Part shown: one piece after another, positions 39,867 to 50,409 of the stretch
How positions within the stretch are numbered: the first letter of the stretch is position 1
Layout: every line of letters begins with the position of its first letter
NCBI RefSeq assembly: GCF_003369915.1
Contig: NC_046675.1
Location: 8,928,001-8,992,000 of the forward strand
DNA length: 64,000 nt
DNA from: Drosophila miranda
Taxonomy: Eukaryota; Arthropoda; Insecta; Diptera; Drosophilidae
Direction of reading: 5' to 3'
Position numbers and translations under genes: made by a program
Notes under the pieces: model-generated
What the model saw: the letters and a program-made list of their open reading frames with translations, nothing else
Database searches by the model: none
What the model was told of the DNA's origin: nothing

Positions 39867-40927
39867 CTACTTCCTGCCCGTGTAATCGATGCTGTAGGAT
39901 CCCGTATTAAGATTCAGATTACGCAGCGCTGGATGGAACTGCTGCGGCTGTTGCTGTGGGCCGTAGTAGTTCTGGGCTGGCGCCGGGGGCTGGTAGTAGC
40001 GTGGCTGCGGTGCGGGCGGATTATAGTACTGCGGGGTGGGATTGTAGTACGGACGTTGGGGTGCAGGCTGCGGCGCTGGAGCATAGGACGGCTGCTGCTG
40101 CTGGCCACGCCCAAAGTCCCCCAGAGAGAACTTGCTGGCTGCAATGGGGCGGTTGTACTTCTGGTCCTTGTAATAGACGGCTGGATCCTCCCTGTACTGC
40201 CCGTCGTCGATCTCGTTGGGGCCCAGTGGGTACGGATTGGTGTTGCTCAGCGTCGGTGGCGGGACATTGATGTGGCTGCCAGCGGGCTCAAAGCCACGCT
40301 TACTCGCCCCGTACTCGATCTCCCTAACCTTTCCCTGGTCATCCACGTAGCCGTACTTGCCGTACACCTCTCCGTTGGCGTACTTGGTCTCGATCTTGAA
40401 GCTCTTGTCGGCTGCCTCGTATCCATAAGTGTACGACCCATCATCGTTGTGCTTGTCGATCTGTTTGAGGATGGGCACTGGCGTGGTGTAGTCCTGATAC
40501 TGCGCATACGCACAGTGGGCCGCAAACAGCAAAAGCATCCAACAAATGGACTGTAGAGAAGAGAATGAAAGACAAAGAGTGTGTTGTGACTTATCAGATT
40601 GTCTTTATTTAGCTGTTCGGGCTACACCCAGCTGTAAATGCTTTGTTTATGACACATCTCGAAACAATTGAATTGGGGATTAACTCAAGGACATTTCGAA
40701 CCAATAAACCACCAATTAGTTCACTTTTTATCATAAGCACCGATCTGCAAACAACATTTAGAGGGTTGGGCGGGGTGTACGGACTCATTGGCAACCGGTT
40801 TACTGATGAATGCATTCTAAAAATTCACTGCGCAAATTGTTTTCCACACTCCACCAGACACATTCTGCATTGTAAACATACTTCAAGGGCTTTTGGGTCG
40901 GGTTCGGGGTCTTACCAATTTCATCAT
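39867..40927 (-). CDS. Cpr97Eb: Cuticle protein with Rebers-Riddiford chitin-binding domain
   Basis: Two exons join to 231 residues: 40916-40927 (ATGATGAAATTG, CAAAATG context, then GTAAGA) and 39867-40550. The signal peptide is MMKLSICWMLLLLFAAHCAYA. The chitin-binding domain follows at about residues 35-100, with DGSYTYGYEAADKSFKIET and REIEYGASKRGFEPAG. It is closely similar to the domain of the upstream cuticle gene, so the two are probably tandem duplicates. The C-terminal half is rich in Pro, Gln and Tyr (PQYYNPPAPQP), suited to cross-linking in cuticle, and ends SIDYTGRK. A TATAAAAAG at 41118-41126 on this strand puts the start of transcription near 41095. Symbol by synteny and length; identity within the Ea/Eb pair is likely but not proven. 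Confidence 0.87.
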
Positions 40928-41117
40928 TTTGCCAAGTTATTATGGTATTTCAATCAATGCCAAATCGTTTTCACCAATCTCTCTGTTGCACAACGAATCA
41001 CGCAATGTACACTGCAAAAATGATTTATGAAAATGGTATAGAAAATGCCTCTGCACTTGCACTCGAGACTCTGCGAAACGAAACGACAAACTCGAAAGAA
41101 AATCAGGGCGTGCAACG

Positions 41118-41126
41118 CTTTTTATA
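41118..41126 (-). promoter_or_regulatory. TATA box of Cpr97Eb
   Basis: TATAAAAAG on the minus strand lies about 190 bases before the start codon. The intervening DNA would be a continuous 5' UTR. Confidence 0.65.
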
Positions 41127-41129
41127 CCA

Positions 41130-42872
41130 CCAGCACCATTTCGCAAAGCCCCGCCAAGGAGGGGGAACAAGAGGGGTAAAAACACTATATGAAATAAAAT
41201 AAGCTAAAGCTTCGACGGTGAACCGAAGTCTGGAAGTCGGGCGATCGGCGATCAGCTGCGACAACGAAACCGAAGCGAGTGCCTCGGACTTGGAGTCGCT
41301 TCAAGTCGGGGCACGAGAACCGACTTGGACCTGCCATGGAATGCAGCATAGAAATCGAAAGCCGTCAGCCAGCTGGGCGTATGAGTACCCACATACCCAC
41401 TCACACACTCAATGTACACTTTCGTAGTATGGCTATATAGTATATGGTATGGAGTCAGGCGAGAAGCAATTTTCAATCAGGTTATTAACGTCGTCATACA
41501 GAATTCTTGGCTCGAGCAGAATTTATGCTCCCACCGCTCACGCATACGCAATGAGAACGGAGCAGAGCAGAGCAGAGCACAGCGCTGAATGCCAATTCTG
41601 TCAAGACGTCGACATTCAGTGCACGGAAGTGCTGCACTTGTTAGGTATTTCAATTATGTAAAGCACTTCTCCCCTTAGCCAGACGTTAATCGATTACAAT
41701 CACCAGCCAGACTAGAGACCAGCAAACAGCTAACAGCGAGCCGGCCACCCAATTACTAAACGTAATTCCATCAGCCACCACAGCCAGTATGTACATAAAT
41801 TGTGTGTTGCTTTCGGCCATTTCTCTTGAGCTGTCAAAAAAAAAAACTGCAAACAAAATTTGGCTTGTAGTCCACTGACCTAGTCAATGCCTGTTTCTCT
41901 GGCACAAACTGGTTGCCAGCAGTGGGCCAAAAGAAATGAGAAAAAATATGATTTTTGGCTTCTTTTTTTATGTCTGGTATAATACTCGTATTTTCGAGCT
42001 AATATACTATTTGTGAATTCTAGAAGAGTCAGTTACCTCAGAAGCAAGCTTGACATAGGCAAAAGCATGCCATTTACCAATACCAAAGATCCACAACTGC
42101 AACTGTTCAAAAGATTACTTGCCTGATCATAAGACAAGCCAGCAGTTTGATCAGTAATAGCTAGAACCAATGTTTGGGGAGAGTTCATTAGCCTTAAAAA
42201 CCACAGCCTTGGTCACAGCCTAATGCTGATAAGCTTTACTTTAAGCCAGCTTATTTACTTGACTCAACCAATCATCACTTGCAGCAAAGGGTCTCGAGGC
42301 AATTTATACCCATCTACGACCACTACTACCCCTAAGTAGATCTATAAAATCACACAGATACTCACTTTACTAATCAACCAGTTGTTGTCATCTATTAATG
42401 GTCTTGTAAAACCAGTTGAGCTCTAGCGAAAGTGAGATAATCGCAGGTTAGAATGGAATAGAGATATATATCTATATATCATCGTGTGTGTACAGAAGCA
42501 GGTCTTGAGAGAATCTCGCCAATTACAATCAAGGTAGTAGAGTGGAGTCAAAGGCCTAAGGGTCACATCAAGGTGAGTGCAATTTTCGGTTAGAGGGTAG
42601 CAGATCAGATGTCAAGCCACAACTCATTTGGACACCCTGTACGACCACATCAAGTCTAATGTTGAAAAACTTGTTTACTTACTAATTGTACCGAAAAGAG
42701 AGAATAAAGATGTTTTCTAAAATATATATGAAACATCGAAACAATGAAATGGATACAAAAGATCTAGATTTTAGCATTTCATTTTGAATAAAACACAAAG
42801 ACTCCAGACCGAAATCGCATTTCGTTCGGTGCCTTGAAGTCGTGCAAACTGTTTTAGCTTAAAGGTCTAAAG
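41130..42872. other. Intergenic stretch between Cpr97Eb and the first takeout-family gene
   Basis: No coding sequence supported. It contains the Cpr97Eb upstream region and, at 42343-42350, a TATAAAAT followed about 30 bases later by TCAACCAGTTG, a plausible start for the downstream + strand gene if its 5' UTR is about 490 bases or is spliced. Confidence 0.5.
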
Positions 42873-43826
42873 ATGCTGGAGAAAATCGCCAAGTTTCTGA
42901 TCATTTTGGTTGTACTTACTGCCACTGCAAATGGCTCAAAATATCTAGCCCAGAAACGTAAGAAACGCTCGCAGATTCTACGTAAAATCAGTCTCCAAAT
43001 AACCAATTAATTGCAGCTGATTTCCTTACACCGTGCGTTGTTGGCGATCCAAGCCTCAATAGTTGCCTGGCTCAGAACTTGCAGGCGCTTTTCCATCAGT
43101 GGAAGGACGGCATACCTGGCTACAATGCGTTAGGATCCTTGGATCCTCTGCATATCAAAAGAGTGAAGTTCTCGCAAGATGCTAGCCAGGCCATAGCCAT
43201 CAATGCTGATCTGCAGAATGTATATGTGACTGGAGCTGGCCAAGCAGTGATCAAAGAGGCCAGGTAGGATCTACTACTGCTTCATCTTCTGGTGAAATGT
43301 TAATCCAAGCAAACGTATACTCTTTAGTTTTGACCCCAAACATTACGTGATGAAGGCTTTGGTCTTCGTTCCGAAGCTCCGTTTCCAGTTCGACTACAAA
43401 CTCAAAGGCCATGTAGTTGCCCTGAACCTCAATGGCCGTGGCAGCGGCTACTTTGAAGCTGGTAAGACTAGTTAGCCAACTGTTAGACCATCTTTAAGCT
43501 TATTCCAATCCGCAGAGAAAGCCTTGCTGTATCTGGAAATGGCGGGCAGGCCACGCGTCACACCCGAGGGGGGTTTCGCGGAGGTGGACAGTCTGAAAAT
43601 CTCCTTCCGTGATATCAAGCAATTCCACATCCAGCTGCAAAATCTGTTCGGGGGCAACAAGCCCCTGGAGGACAGTGCCCACACGCTTTTCAACGAGAAC
43701 TGGCGCGAGTTCTACGAGGTGCTACGTCCTGCTGCCGAGCAAACTGTCGGAGGCGTACTCCTCGATCGCATGAGAAAGACGTTCGCCTATGTACCAGCCA
43801 GCTACTTCATCAAAGACTTCCACTGA
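42873..43826 (+). CDS. Haemolymph juvenile-hormone-binding / takeout family protein (copy 1)
   Basis: Four exons join to 258 residues: 42873-42957, 43017-43263, 43328-43461 and 43516-43826. A signal peptide (MLEKIAKFLIILVVLTATA) is followed by the family pattern. Two N-terminal cysteines (LTPCV and NSCLAQ) form the conserved disulphide, then come GIPGYNALGSLDPL, the GRGSGYFE segment and a C-terminal FNENWREFYEVLRP. Family members are secreted, elongated lipid carriers that bind small hydrophobic ligands in haemolymph or sensory tissue; takeout itself links feeding, the clock and male behaviour. The ligand cannot be read from sequence. This copy is the most diverged of the three in the window but has the same intron phases as copy 2. 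Several family genes exist in D. melanogaster and I cannot assign the ortholog. Confidence 0.88.
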
Positions 43827-44231
43827 GGGAATACTACGCTAGAATTAATGTAACATTATAATAATAGGAGTACCTCTACACAATAATATAATTCTCACTT
43901 TTAATAATATTGTAACCGGCGGTTAGGACAGGAAATAGATGAAATTAAACACACAACCAGATGCATTTAGCCCCGGCTTCGTGCTCAAACTAAATGGCTG
44001 TAAGCTGCTACCAAATGAGTTTGTGTGTCGCCCAGTTGAGAGCTGTCGCAGCTCGAAACTTGGATCTCGGATCTATGATCTTGAATGCTCGCTGAATGAG
44101 AATAAAACTGAGGCCCAGAGCTTGCCTCCAGCTAGTCGGTTGCATGTCGTGACACCGATTAATGTAACTCTGAGCCGCTGTCTCAGTCGCAAATACAGAT
44201 ATTAGATACAGAAGTGCAAAGATACAGTAGC

Positions 44232-45284
44232 ATGAGCAGCAGCACGCGCCATGGCCGTAGGTCTTTTGGGCTTTGTAGTGGATTAATTGCCATCTTGTGC
44301 CTAAATGAGATCGCTTTGGATGTGATGGTGGCAGCCGTCGCCTACTACACGGAGAAGCGTAAGTCCCGTCATTCAAATTGCTCATCCCTACTTGGACTCT
44401 AACGAACCCACAGCATCTTGGCTGCCCTCGTGCCGAATTTACGAGCCTGGCTTCACCAAGTGCTCGACGAACAGCGTGCAGAAACTTCTGGACCAAATGA
44501 ACAGAGGGATTCCGGAGGTAGTCGAGAGCTTTGGTCCCTTCGATCCCATGCGGGTAAGAGACATAGTCTTCAAGCAGGATAACAATGAGGTGGCCACCAT
44601 AAGAGCCAATCTCACAGAGCTTGTGGTGAAGGGGTTCGCAAAAACCAAGGTCAAGGAGAGCCGGTAAGTGGATGGACCAAGTCAAAAGAACACTCCATCA
44701 ATAGTGATTCATTTAGTGTCAGCAAGAAGGACTTTAGCTGGCAGACCAAGATCTATCTTCCCAAAATGCGATTGGATGGCAAGTACCAAATGGCCGGAAG
44801 GATTCTGCTCATACCACTGAGTGGTTCTGGCAATATATTCATAGAGATCGGTAAGTGTTCTCACCTTAAAACTCAGCCCGGAACTCAGAATATCATTTCC
44901 ATAGAGGATCTGGACATAATGCTGCTAACTAAGACGCAGCTGTATGAGAAGGGCGGCTTCACCTTCGACAATGTGACGTCCGTGCGTGTCCAGCTAAAGC
45001 TCTCCCGAGTGCACACCGAACTGGACAACCTGTTCAACGGCCGCAGCCCGGAGGTGGAGCGCAGCACCAATCAGTTCTTCAACGACAACTGGCGGGACTT
45101 TTACGAGGCCCTCAAACCGCTGATCGTCGAAACGGTCGAAAACATTCTCTTCGATGTGATGTCCAAGGTGTTCCATCTGATACCAGCTAACTTCTTTGTG
45201 GAAGACATACCCACCCCTCAGGAATTGTATGGCTCCAAACTTGCGGCTGGTAGTGATAGTGGATCCAATTCCATGCCAAATTGA
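44232..45284 (+). CDS. Haemolymph juvenile-hormone-binding / takeout family protein (copy 2)
   Basis: Four exons join to 296 residues: 44232-44358, 44414-44663, 44717-44850 and 44905-45284. The N-terminus is unusually long and only weakly signal-like, with basic residues before the hydrophobic GLCSGLIAILCL segment, so a shorter upstream structure or a different start is possible. The mature part is clear: PSCRIYEPGF and TKCS supply the conserved cysteine pair, then RGIPEVVESFGPFDP, SGSGNIFIEI and FFNDNWRDFYEALKP. It is closest to copy 3 (51755), sharing ESFGP, VSKKDFSW, LYEKGG and ANFFVEDIP blocks. An AATAAA at 45337 follows. It lies tail to tail with eater, whose stop is 298 bases downstream. 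The role is as for the family: a secreted carrier of a hydrophobic ligand. Confidence 0.87.
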
Positions 45285-45336
45285 TATATTCCAGTTTTGA
45301 GCTAAGAATTTTGCTGAAAGGCAGTGAAATATTGGC

Positions 45337-45342
45337 AATAAA
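45337..45342 (+). terminator. Poly(A) signal of takeout-family copy 2
   Basis: AATAAA about 50 bases after the stop. The eater 3' signal faces it at 45465-45470. Confidence 0.55.
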
Positions 45343-45464
45343 TGTGTACTATTTTTATGATGACACTCCGTATAGCAGATCTATTCAATCAATAGCAATC
45401 AGGTCGGTTTTACCCAGCAAACAATTTGCAATTCGAATGAGCGAAACATCTTATCACTTTAAAC

Positions 45465-45470
45465 TTTATT
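45465..45470 (-). terminator. Poly(A) signal of eater (minus strand AATAAA)
   Basis: TTTATT on the + strand, about 115 bases beyond the eater stop. The two convergent transcripts would end about 100 bases apart. Confidence 0.5.
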
Positions 45471-45581
45471 TAATAATGAGAGAATTGCGTGATCTTAAAA
45501 TTGAAGATCAAGCTCGAATGACATCTACCTTATTCGCAGAAAAGTACACTCCAAATTCTTTTTCTGAAAAAAAAAAATATA

Positions 45582-48500
45582 TTAAGAAAAAGTCAGATAT
45601 TGTTCGGGTATCTCACCGTTCTTGTCCACTCGATAGCTACGCTTCTTGTAGATATAACACATCAGAAACGCAATGACAATGGACAAAACCACCGCAACGA
45701 TCCCGATCGCAATGAACAGCCATTTCAATCGGTTTTTGCCGCTCATCTGGCCATAGGATTGCTCCCCCGTGCCCGATCCGTCTAGATGCTGGCACAGGTA
45801 ACCGGCAGCCGGCTCGGCACCATCGAAGCAAGCGCACATTCCGGGAAACAGGCAGTACCCGTTGATGCACTCCATCTCGCAAATTGGGAGGCACAGAAGC
45901 CGTCCATCGTCCCCTTCGTCTCTGTGAAGCTTGTAGTTTGGCTCGCAAGTACACTGCTCCTCAATGCACGTCCCGTTCCAGCAGAACTTCTCGCACCAAA
46001 ATAACAGATCGGGTATCGAGGAGGAAAGCTCTGAATCCGTGGATTCGTCGTACCAGCTAGTAGTCGAGGTGGCAGATCCAAGATAATCTGTGCTTCGGCC
46101 GTCAGCGAAATCATTCTTCTCAAGGACACACATTCCTGACGAGAACTCATAGACAGAACCATTCTCGCAATTACAAACATTGGGAGCGACGCAGGAGCCA
46201 TTAAAACATCCATTTGGGCAATAGGGCTTGCAGGTGCCTTCTCTGATCCTGATGTAACCTTCGATACACGAGCACAGCCCAGGCGCCACGCAGAATCCGT
46301 TCTCACATCCGCCCTCGCAGATGGGAATACATTTTTTCTCACTCTCCTTTGCGTATCCTTCGATGCACGAACACTTTCCGGGAGACTCACAGAATCCGTT
46401 CTCACATCCGCCCTCGCAGATGGCAACACATCTCTTTGCACTCTCCTTTGCGTATCCTTCGTTGCAGGAACACCTTCCGGGAGACTCGCAGAATCCGCTC
46501 TCACATCCGTCCTCACAAATGGGAGCACATCTGTTCTCACTTTCTTTTGCGTATCCTTCGTTGCAGGAACACTTTCCGGGAGACTCGCAGAATCCGTTCT
46601 CACATCCGTCCTCACAAATGGGAGCACATCTGTTCTCACTTTCTTTTGCGTATCCTTCGTTGCAGGAACACTTTCCGGGAGACTCGCAGAATCCGTTCTC
46701 ACATCCGCCCTCACAAATGGGAGCACATCTGTTCTCACTCTCCTTTGCGTATCCTTCGTTGCAAGAACACTTTCCGGGAGACTCGCAGAATCCGTTCTCA
46801 CATCCGTCCTCACAAATGGGAGCACATCTGCTCCCACTTTCTTTTGCGTATCCTTCGTTGCAGGAACACTTTTCGGGAGACTCGCAGAATCCGTTCTCAC
46901 ATCCATCCTCACAAATAGGAGCACATCTGTTCTCACTCTCCTTTCCGTATCCTTCGTTGCAAGAACACTTTCCGGGAGACTCGCAGAATCCGTTCTCACA
47001 TCCGTCCTCACAAATGGGAGCACATCTGTTCTCACTCTCTTTTGCGTATCCTTCGTTGCAAGAACACTTTCCGGGAGACTCGCAGAATCCGTTCTCACAC
47101 CCGCCTTCGCAAATGGGAGCACATCTGTTCTCACTCTCTTTTGCGTATCCTTCGTTGCAAGAACATCTTCCTGGAGACTCGCAGAATCCATTCTCACATC
47201 CGTCCTCACAAATGGGAGCACATCTGCTCTCACTTTTTTTTGCGTATCCTTCTTTACAGGAACACATTCCGGGAGACTCGCAGAATCCGTTCTCACATCC
47301 ATCCTCACAAATAGGAGCACATCTGATCTCACTCTCCTTTGTGTATCCTTCGTGGCAGGAACACTTTCCGGGAGACTCGCAGATTCCGTTCTCACACCCG
47401 CCTTCGCAAATGGGAGCACATCTGTTCTCACTCTCTTTTGCGTATCCTTCGTTGCAAGAACATCTTCCTGGAGACTCGCAGAATCCATTCTCACATCCGT
47501 CCTCACAAATAGGAGCACATCTGTTCTCACTCTCCTTTGTGTATCCTTCGTTGCAGGAACACTTTTCGGGAGACTCGCAGAATCCGTTCTCACACCCGCC
47601 TTCGCAAATGGGAGCACATCTGTTCTCACTCTCTTTTGCGTATCCTTCGTTGCAAGAACATCTTCCTGGAGACTCGCAGAATCCGTTCTCACATCCATCC
47701 TCACAAATAGGAGCACATCTGTTCTCACTCTCCTTTCCGTATCCTTCGTTGCAAGAACACTTTCCGGGAGACTCGCAGAATCCATTCTCACATCCGTCCT
47801 CACAAATGGGAGCACATCTGCTCTCACTTTCTTTTGCGTATCCTTCTTTACAGGAACACATTCCGGGAGACTCGCAGAATCCGTTCTCACATCCATCCTC
47901 ACAAATAGGAGCACATCTGTTCGCACTCTCCTTTGTGTATCCTTCGTGGCAGGAACACTTTCCGGGAGACTCGCAGAATCCGTTCTCACATCCGCCCTTA
48001 CAAATGGGAGCACATCTGTTCTCACTCTCCTTTGCGTATCCTTCGTTGCAGGAACACTTTCCGTGAGACTCGCAGAATCCGTTCTCACACCCGCCTTCGC
48101 AAATGGGAGCACATCTGTTCTCACTCTCTTTTGCGTATCCTTCGTTGCAAGAACATCTTCCTGGAGACTCGCAGAATCCATTCTCACATCCGTCCTCACA
48201 AATGGGAGCACATCTGGTCTCACTTTCTTTTGCGTATCCTTCGTTGCAGGAACACTTTTCGGGAGACTCGCAGAATCCGTTCTCACATCCATCCTCACAA
48301 ATAGGAGCACATCTGTTCTCACTCTCCTTTGTGTATCCTTCGTGGCAGGAACACTTTCCGGGAGACTCGCAGAATCCGTTCTTACACCCGCCTTCGCAAA
48401 TGGGAGCACATCTGTTCTCACTCTCTTTTGCGTATCCTTCGTTGCAAGAACATCTTCCTGGAGACTCGCAGAATCCATTCTCACATCCGTCCTCACAAAT

Positions 48501-50102
48501 GGGACCACATCTGCTCTCACTTTCTTTTGCGTATCCTTCGTTGCAGGAACACTTTTCGGGAGACTCGCAGAATCCGTTCTCACATCCATCCTCACAAATA
48601 GGAACACATCTGTTCTCACTCTCCTTTCCGTATCCTTCGTTGCAAGAACACTTTCCGGGAGACTCGCAGAATCCGTTCTCACATCCGTCCTCACAAATGG
48701 GAGCACATCTGCTCTCACTTTCTTTTGCGTATCCTTCTTTACAGGAACACTTTCCGGGAGACTCGCAGAATCCGTTCTCACATCCATCCTCACAAATAGG
48801 AGCACATCTGTTCTCACTCTCCTTTGTGTATCCTTCGTGGCAGGAACACTTTCCGGGAGACTCGCAGAGTCCGTTCTCACATCCGCCCTCGCAGATGGGA
48901 ACACATCTGTTCTCACTCTCCTTTGCGTATCCTTCGTGGCAGGAACACTTTCCGGGAGACTCGCAGAATCCGTTCTCACATCCGGCCTCGCAGATGGGAA
49001 CACATCTGTTCTCACTCTCCTTCCCGTATCCTTTGTTGCAGGTACACGTTCCGGGAGACTCGCAAAGGCCATTTTCACATCCTCCCTCACAAACTGGCGC
49101 ACAGGTGCTACCCTGCTTCATATAGCCCTGGTTGCACGTGCAGAGATCTGGCGCTTCACAGAATCCGTTCAGGCACCCTCCGCTGCAGACGGGTAGGCAG
49201 ATCGACTTGCTGATGGGGGAGTAACCTTTGTGGCACTCACAGACGTCCGGCGCCGTGCAGTTGCCATTCATGCAATCGTAATCGCAGATGGGCACGCAAT
49301 TCCTATCGGGTCCCTTCTGGTAGTTCTTCTTGCACTCGCATACATCGGGTGCGCGACAAACCCCGTTATCGCAGCCCATGCTGCATACTGGTCGACACAT
49401 AAACGACTTAGATTCTTTGTCCAGCAAGTAGCCTTTCTTGCACTCGCAGTGATTAGGGGCCGCACAGACACCGTTGCCCGAGGCACAGTTCTGATCGCAG
49501 ATGGGATGGCATGTCTGGCTGGTGGCGTTCAGCGAGTAGCCTCCGTTGCAGTTGCACTTGTTGGGCAGTACGCAGCTGCCGTTGGGACAGCCGCTGGGGC
49601 AGTGAGGCAGACAGTTGCCGCTGGCGGTGTCCAGAATGTGGTCCTTGGAGCAGACGCACCGTCCGGGAGACTGGCATGTGCCCTTGCTGCAGCCACCCTT
49701 GCAGGCCGGAATACAACTGTGATGGGATGGGAAAATCCAATCAGATCTTAAGTATATAATATATGGAGCTTCCTACCGATTAGAGGGGACATTGTTAAAG
49801 TTTTTGTATCCACTGTTGCAGGTGCAAACATTTGGTTTGGAGCACGTGCCACTCCCACAGTTCCGCTGGCAGGTGGCCACACATCTAATCTTTGGCCCCT
49901 TTCCCAATCGTCGGTATCCCCTGCAGCAGGTTTGTATTTTCCTTTCCTATAAAAAGACTCTATTACTGGATGTGGAAAGAGACTCCACTGATCAGCTTAC
50001 CACACGCTTTCCATTCACACTGCTAAACCGCTTCACCTCGCAGATCTGGGCCTCTAAGAATCCGATAAGTAGAGAAAATATCAAAATTTTACCAATCAAC
50101 AT
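45582..50102 (-). CDS. eater: Eater, NIM-repeat phagocytic receptor
   Basis: Three exons join to 1468 residues: 50001-50102, 49777-49946 and 45582-49716. The order is a signal peptide (MLIGKILIFSLLIGFLEA), a CCRGY motif at residues 41-45 (the CCxGY motif that precedes NIM repeats in this family), and about 37 NIM/EGF-like repeats with six cysteines each (pattern CxPxCxxGCxNGxCxxPxxCxCxxGY). Two more diverged cysteine modules flank an acidic, serine-rich linker. Next come a membrane span (about 1423-1447, WLFIAIGIVAVVLSI) and a 21-residue cytoplasmic tail ending QYLTFS. In D. melanogaster Eater sits on haemocytes, binds and helps engulf bacteria, and anchors haemocytes in sessile pockets. Repeats 8-35 are nearly identical, at exactly 99 bp each. 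The total is larger than the roughly 1200 residues and 32 repeats remembered for D. melanogaster. GATA-type sites lie upstream. The 97E location fits. Confidence 0.93.
46332..49103 (-). repeat. Tandem array of 28 NIM-repeat units, exact 99-bp period
   Basis: From the first cysteine codon of eater repeat 8 to the last codon of repeat 35 is 2772 bases, which is 28 x 99 with no insertion or deletion. Units differ at a few positions (Gly or Asp after the second Cys, Gly/Glu/His before Lys/Arg/Met, His/Lys/Asn before EGY, Ala/Thr/Gly after it). Flanking repeats 1-7 and 36-39 are clearly more diverged and vary in length. Confidence 0.95.
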
Positions 50103-50128
50103 GATTGCTCAAGAAATATCCAACAACT

Positions 50129-50134
50129 GACTCT
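50129..50134 (-). promoter_or_regulatory. Initiator-like sequence of eater
   Basis: TCAGTT on the minus strand lies about 30 bases before the start codon. There is no clear TATA box at the matching distance, so the exact start is uncertain and the 5' UTR would be very short. Confidence 0.35.
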
Positions 50135-50276
50135 GATCCATTTAGAAATGTGACTAAAGAGGCCTTAGCAAAAATCAGAAAATACTCATAAGTTTGCAAA
50201 CGCTTCTTGGTTCCCATATATACACATAAGCGAGTACATACATTTGTATGTATATAGAGCATCCGTTTTAATGAGA

Positions 50277-50408
50277 CTTATCACCAAGGCAGGCGAATGT
50301 CGCAATGTCTCGGCATTATAATGAAACATTGTTCCCTCAGAAGAGGTCTACCAAGCTCATTTGGTGCGTGCAATTGGCAAGGGTGGGGAGAGGTCTTCCC
50401 GGCTTATC
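50277..50408 (-). promoter_or_regulatory. GATA-type sites upstream of eater
   Basis: CTTATC at 50277-50282 and at 50403-50408 read GATAAG on the eater strand; a further AGATAA occurs at 50559-50564. The fly haemocyte GATA factor Serpent binds such sites, and the D. melanogaster eater enhancer lies in the few hundred bases upstream. Function here is inferred. Confidence 0.4.
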
Positions 50409-50409
50409 T

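Noticed and set aside
46321-48066. 581-codon + strand open frame over eater, with similar frames at 47352-49196 and 48103-49125
   Set aside because: Shadow of the 99-bp eater array: the translated pattern repeats every 33 residues and simply mirrors the NIM units, with no start, splice or poly(A) context.
45782-49102. 1106-codon alternative frame on the eater strand
   Set aside because: Same cause. The real frame shows conserved cysteines, signal peptide and membrane span; this one has only repetitive basic sequence.
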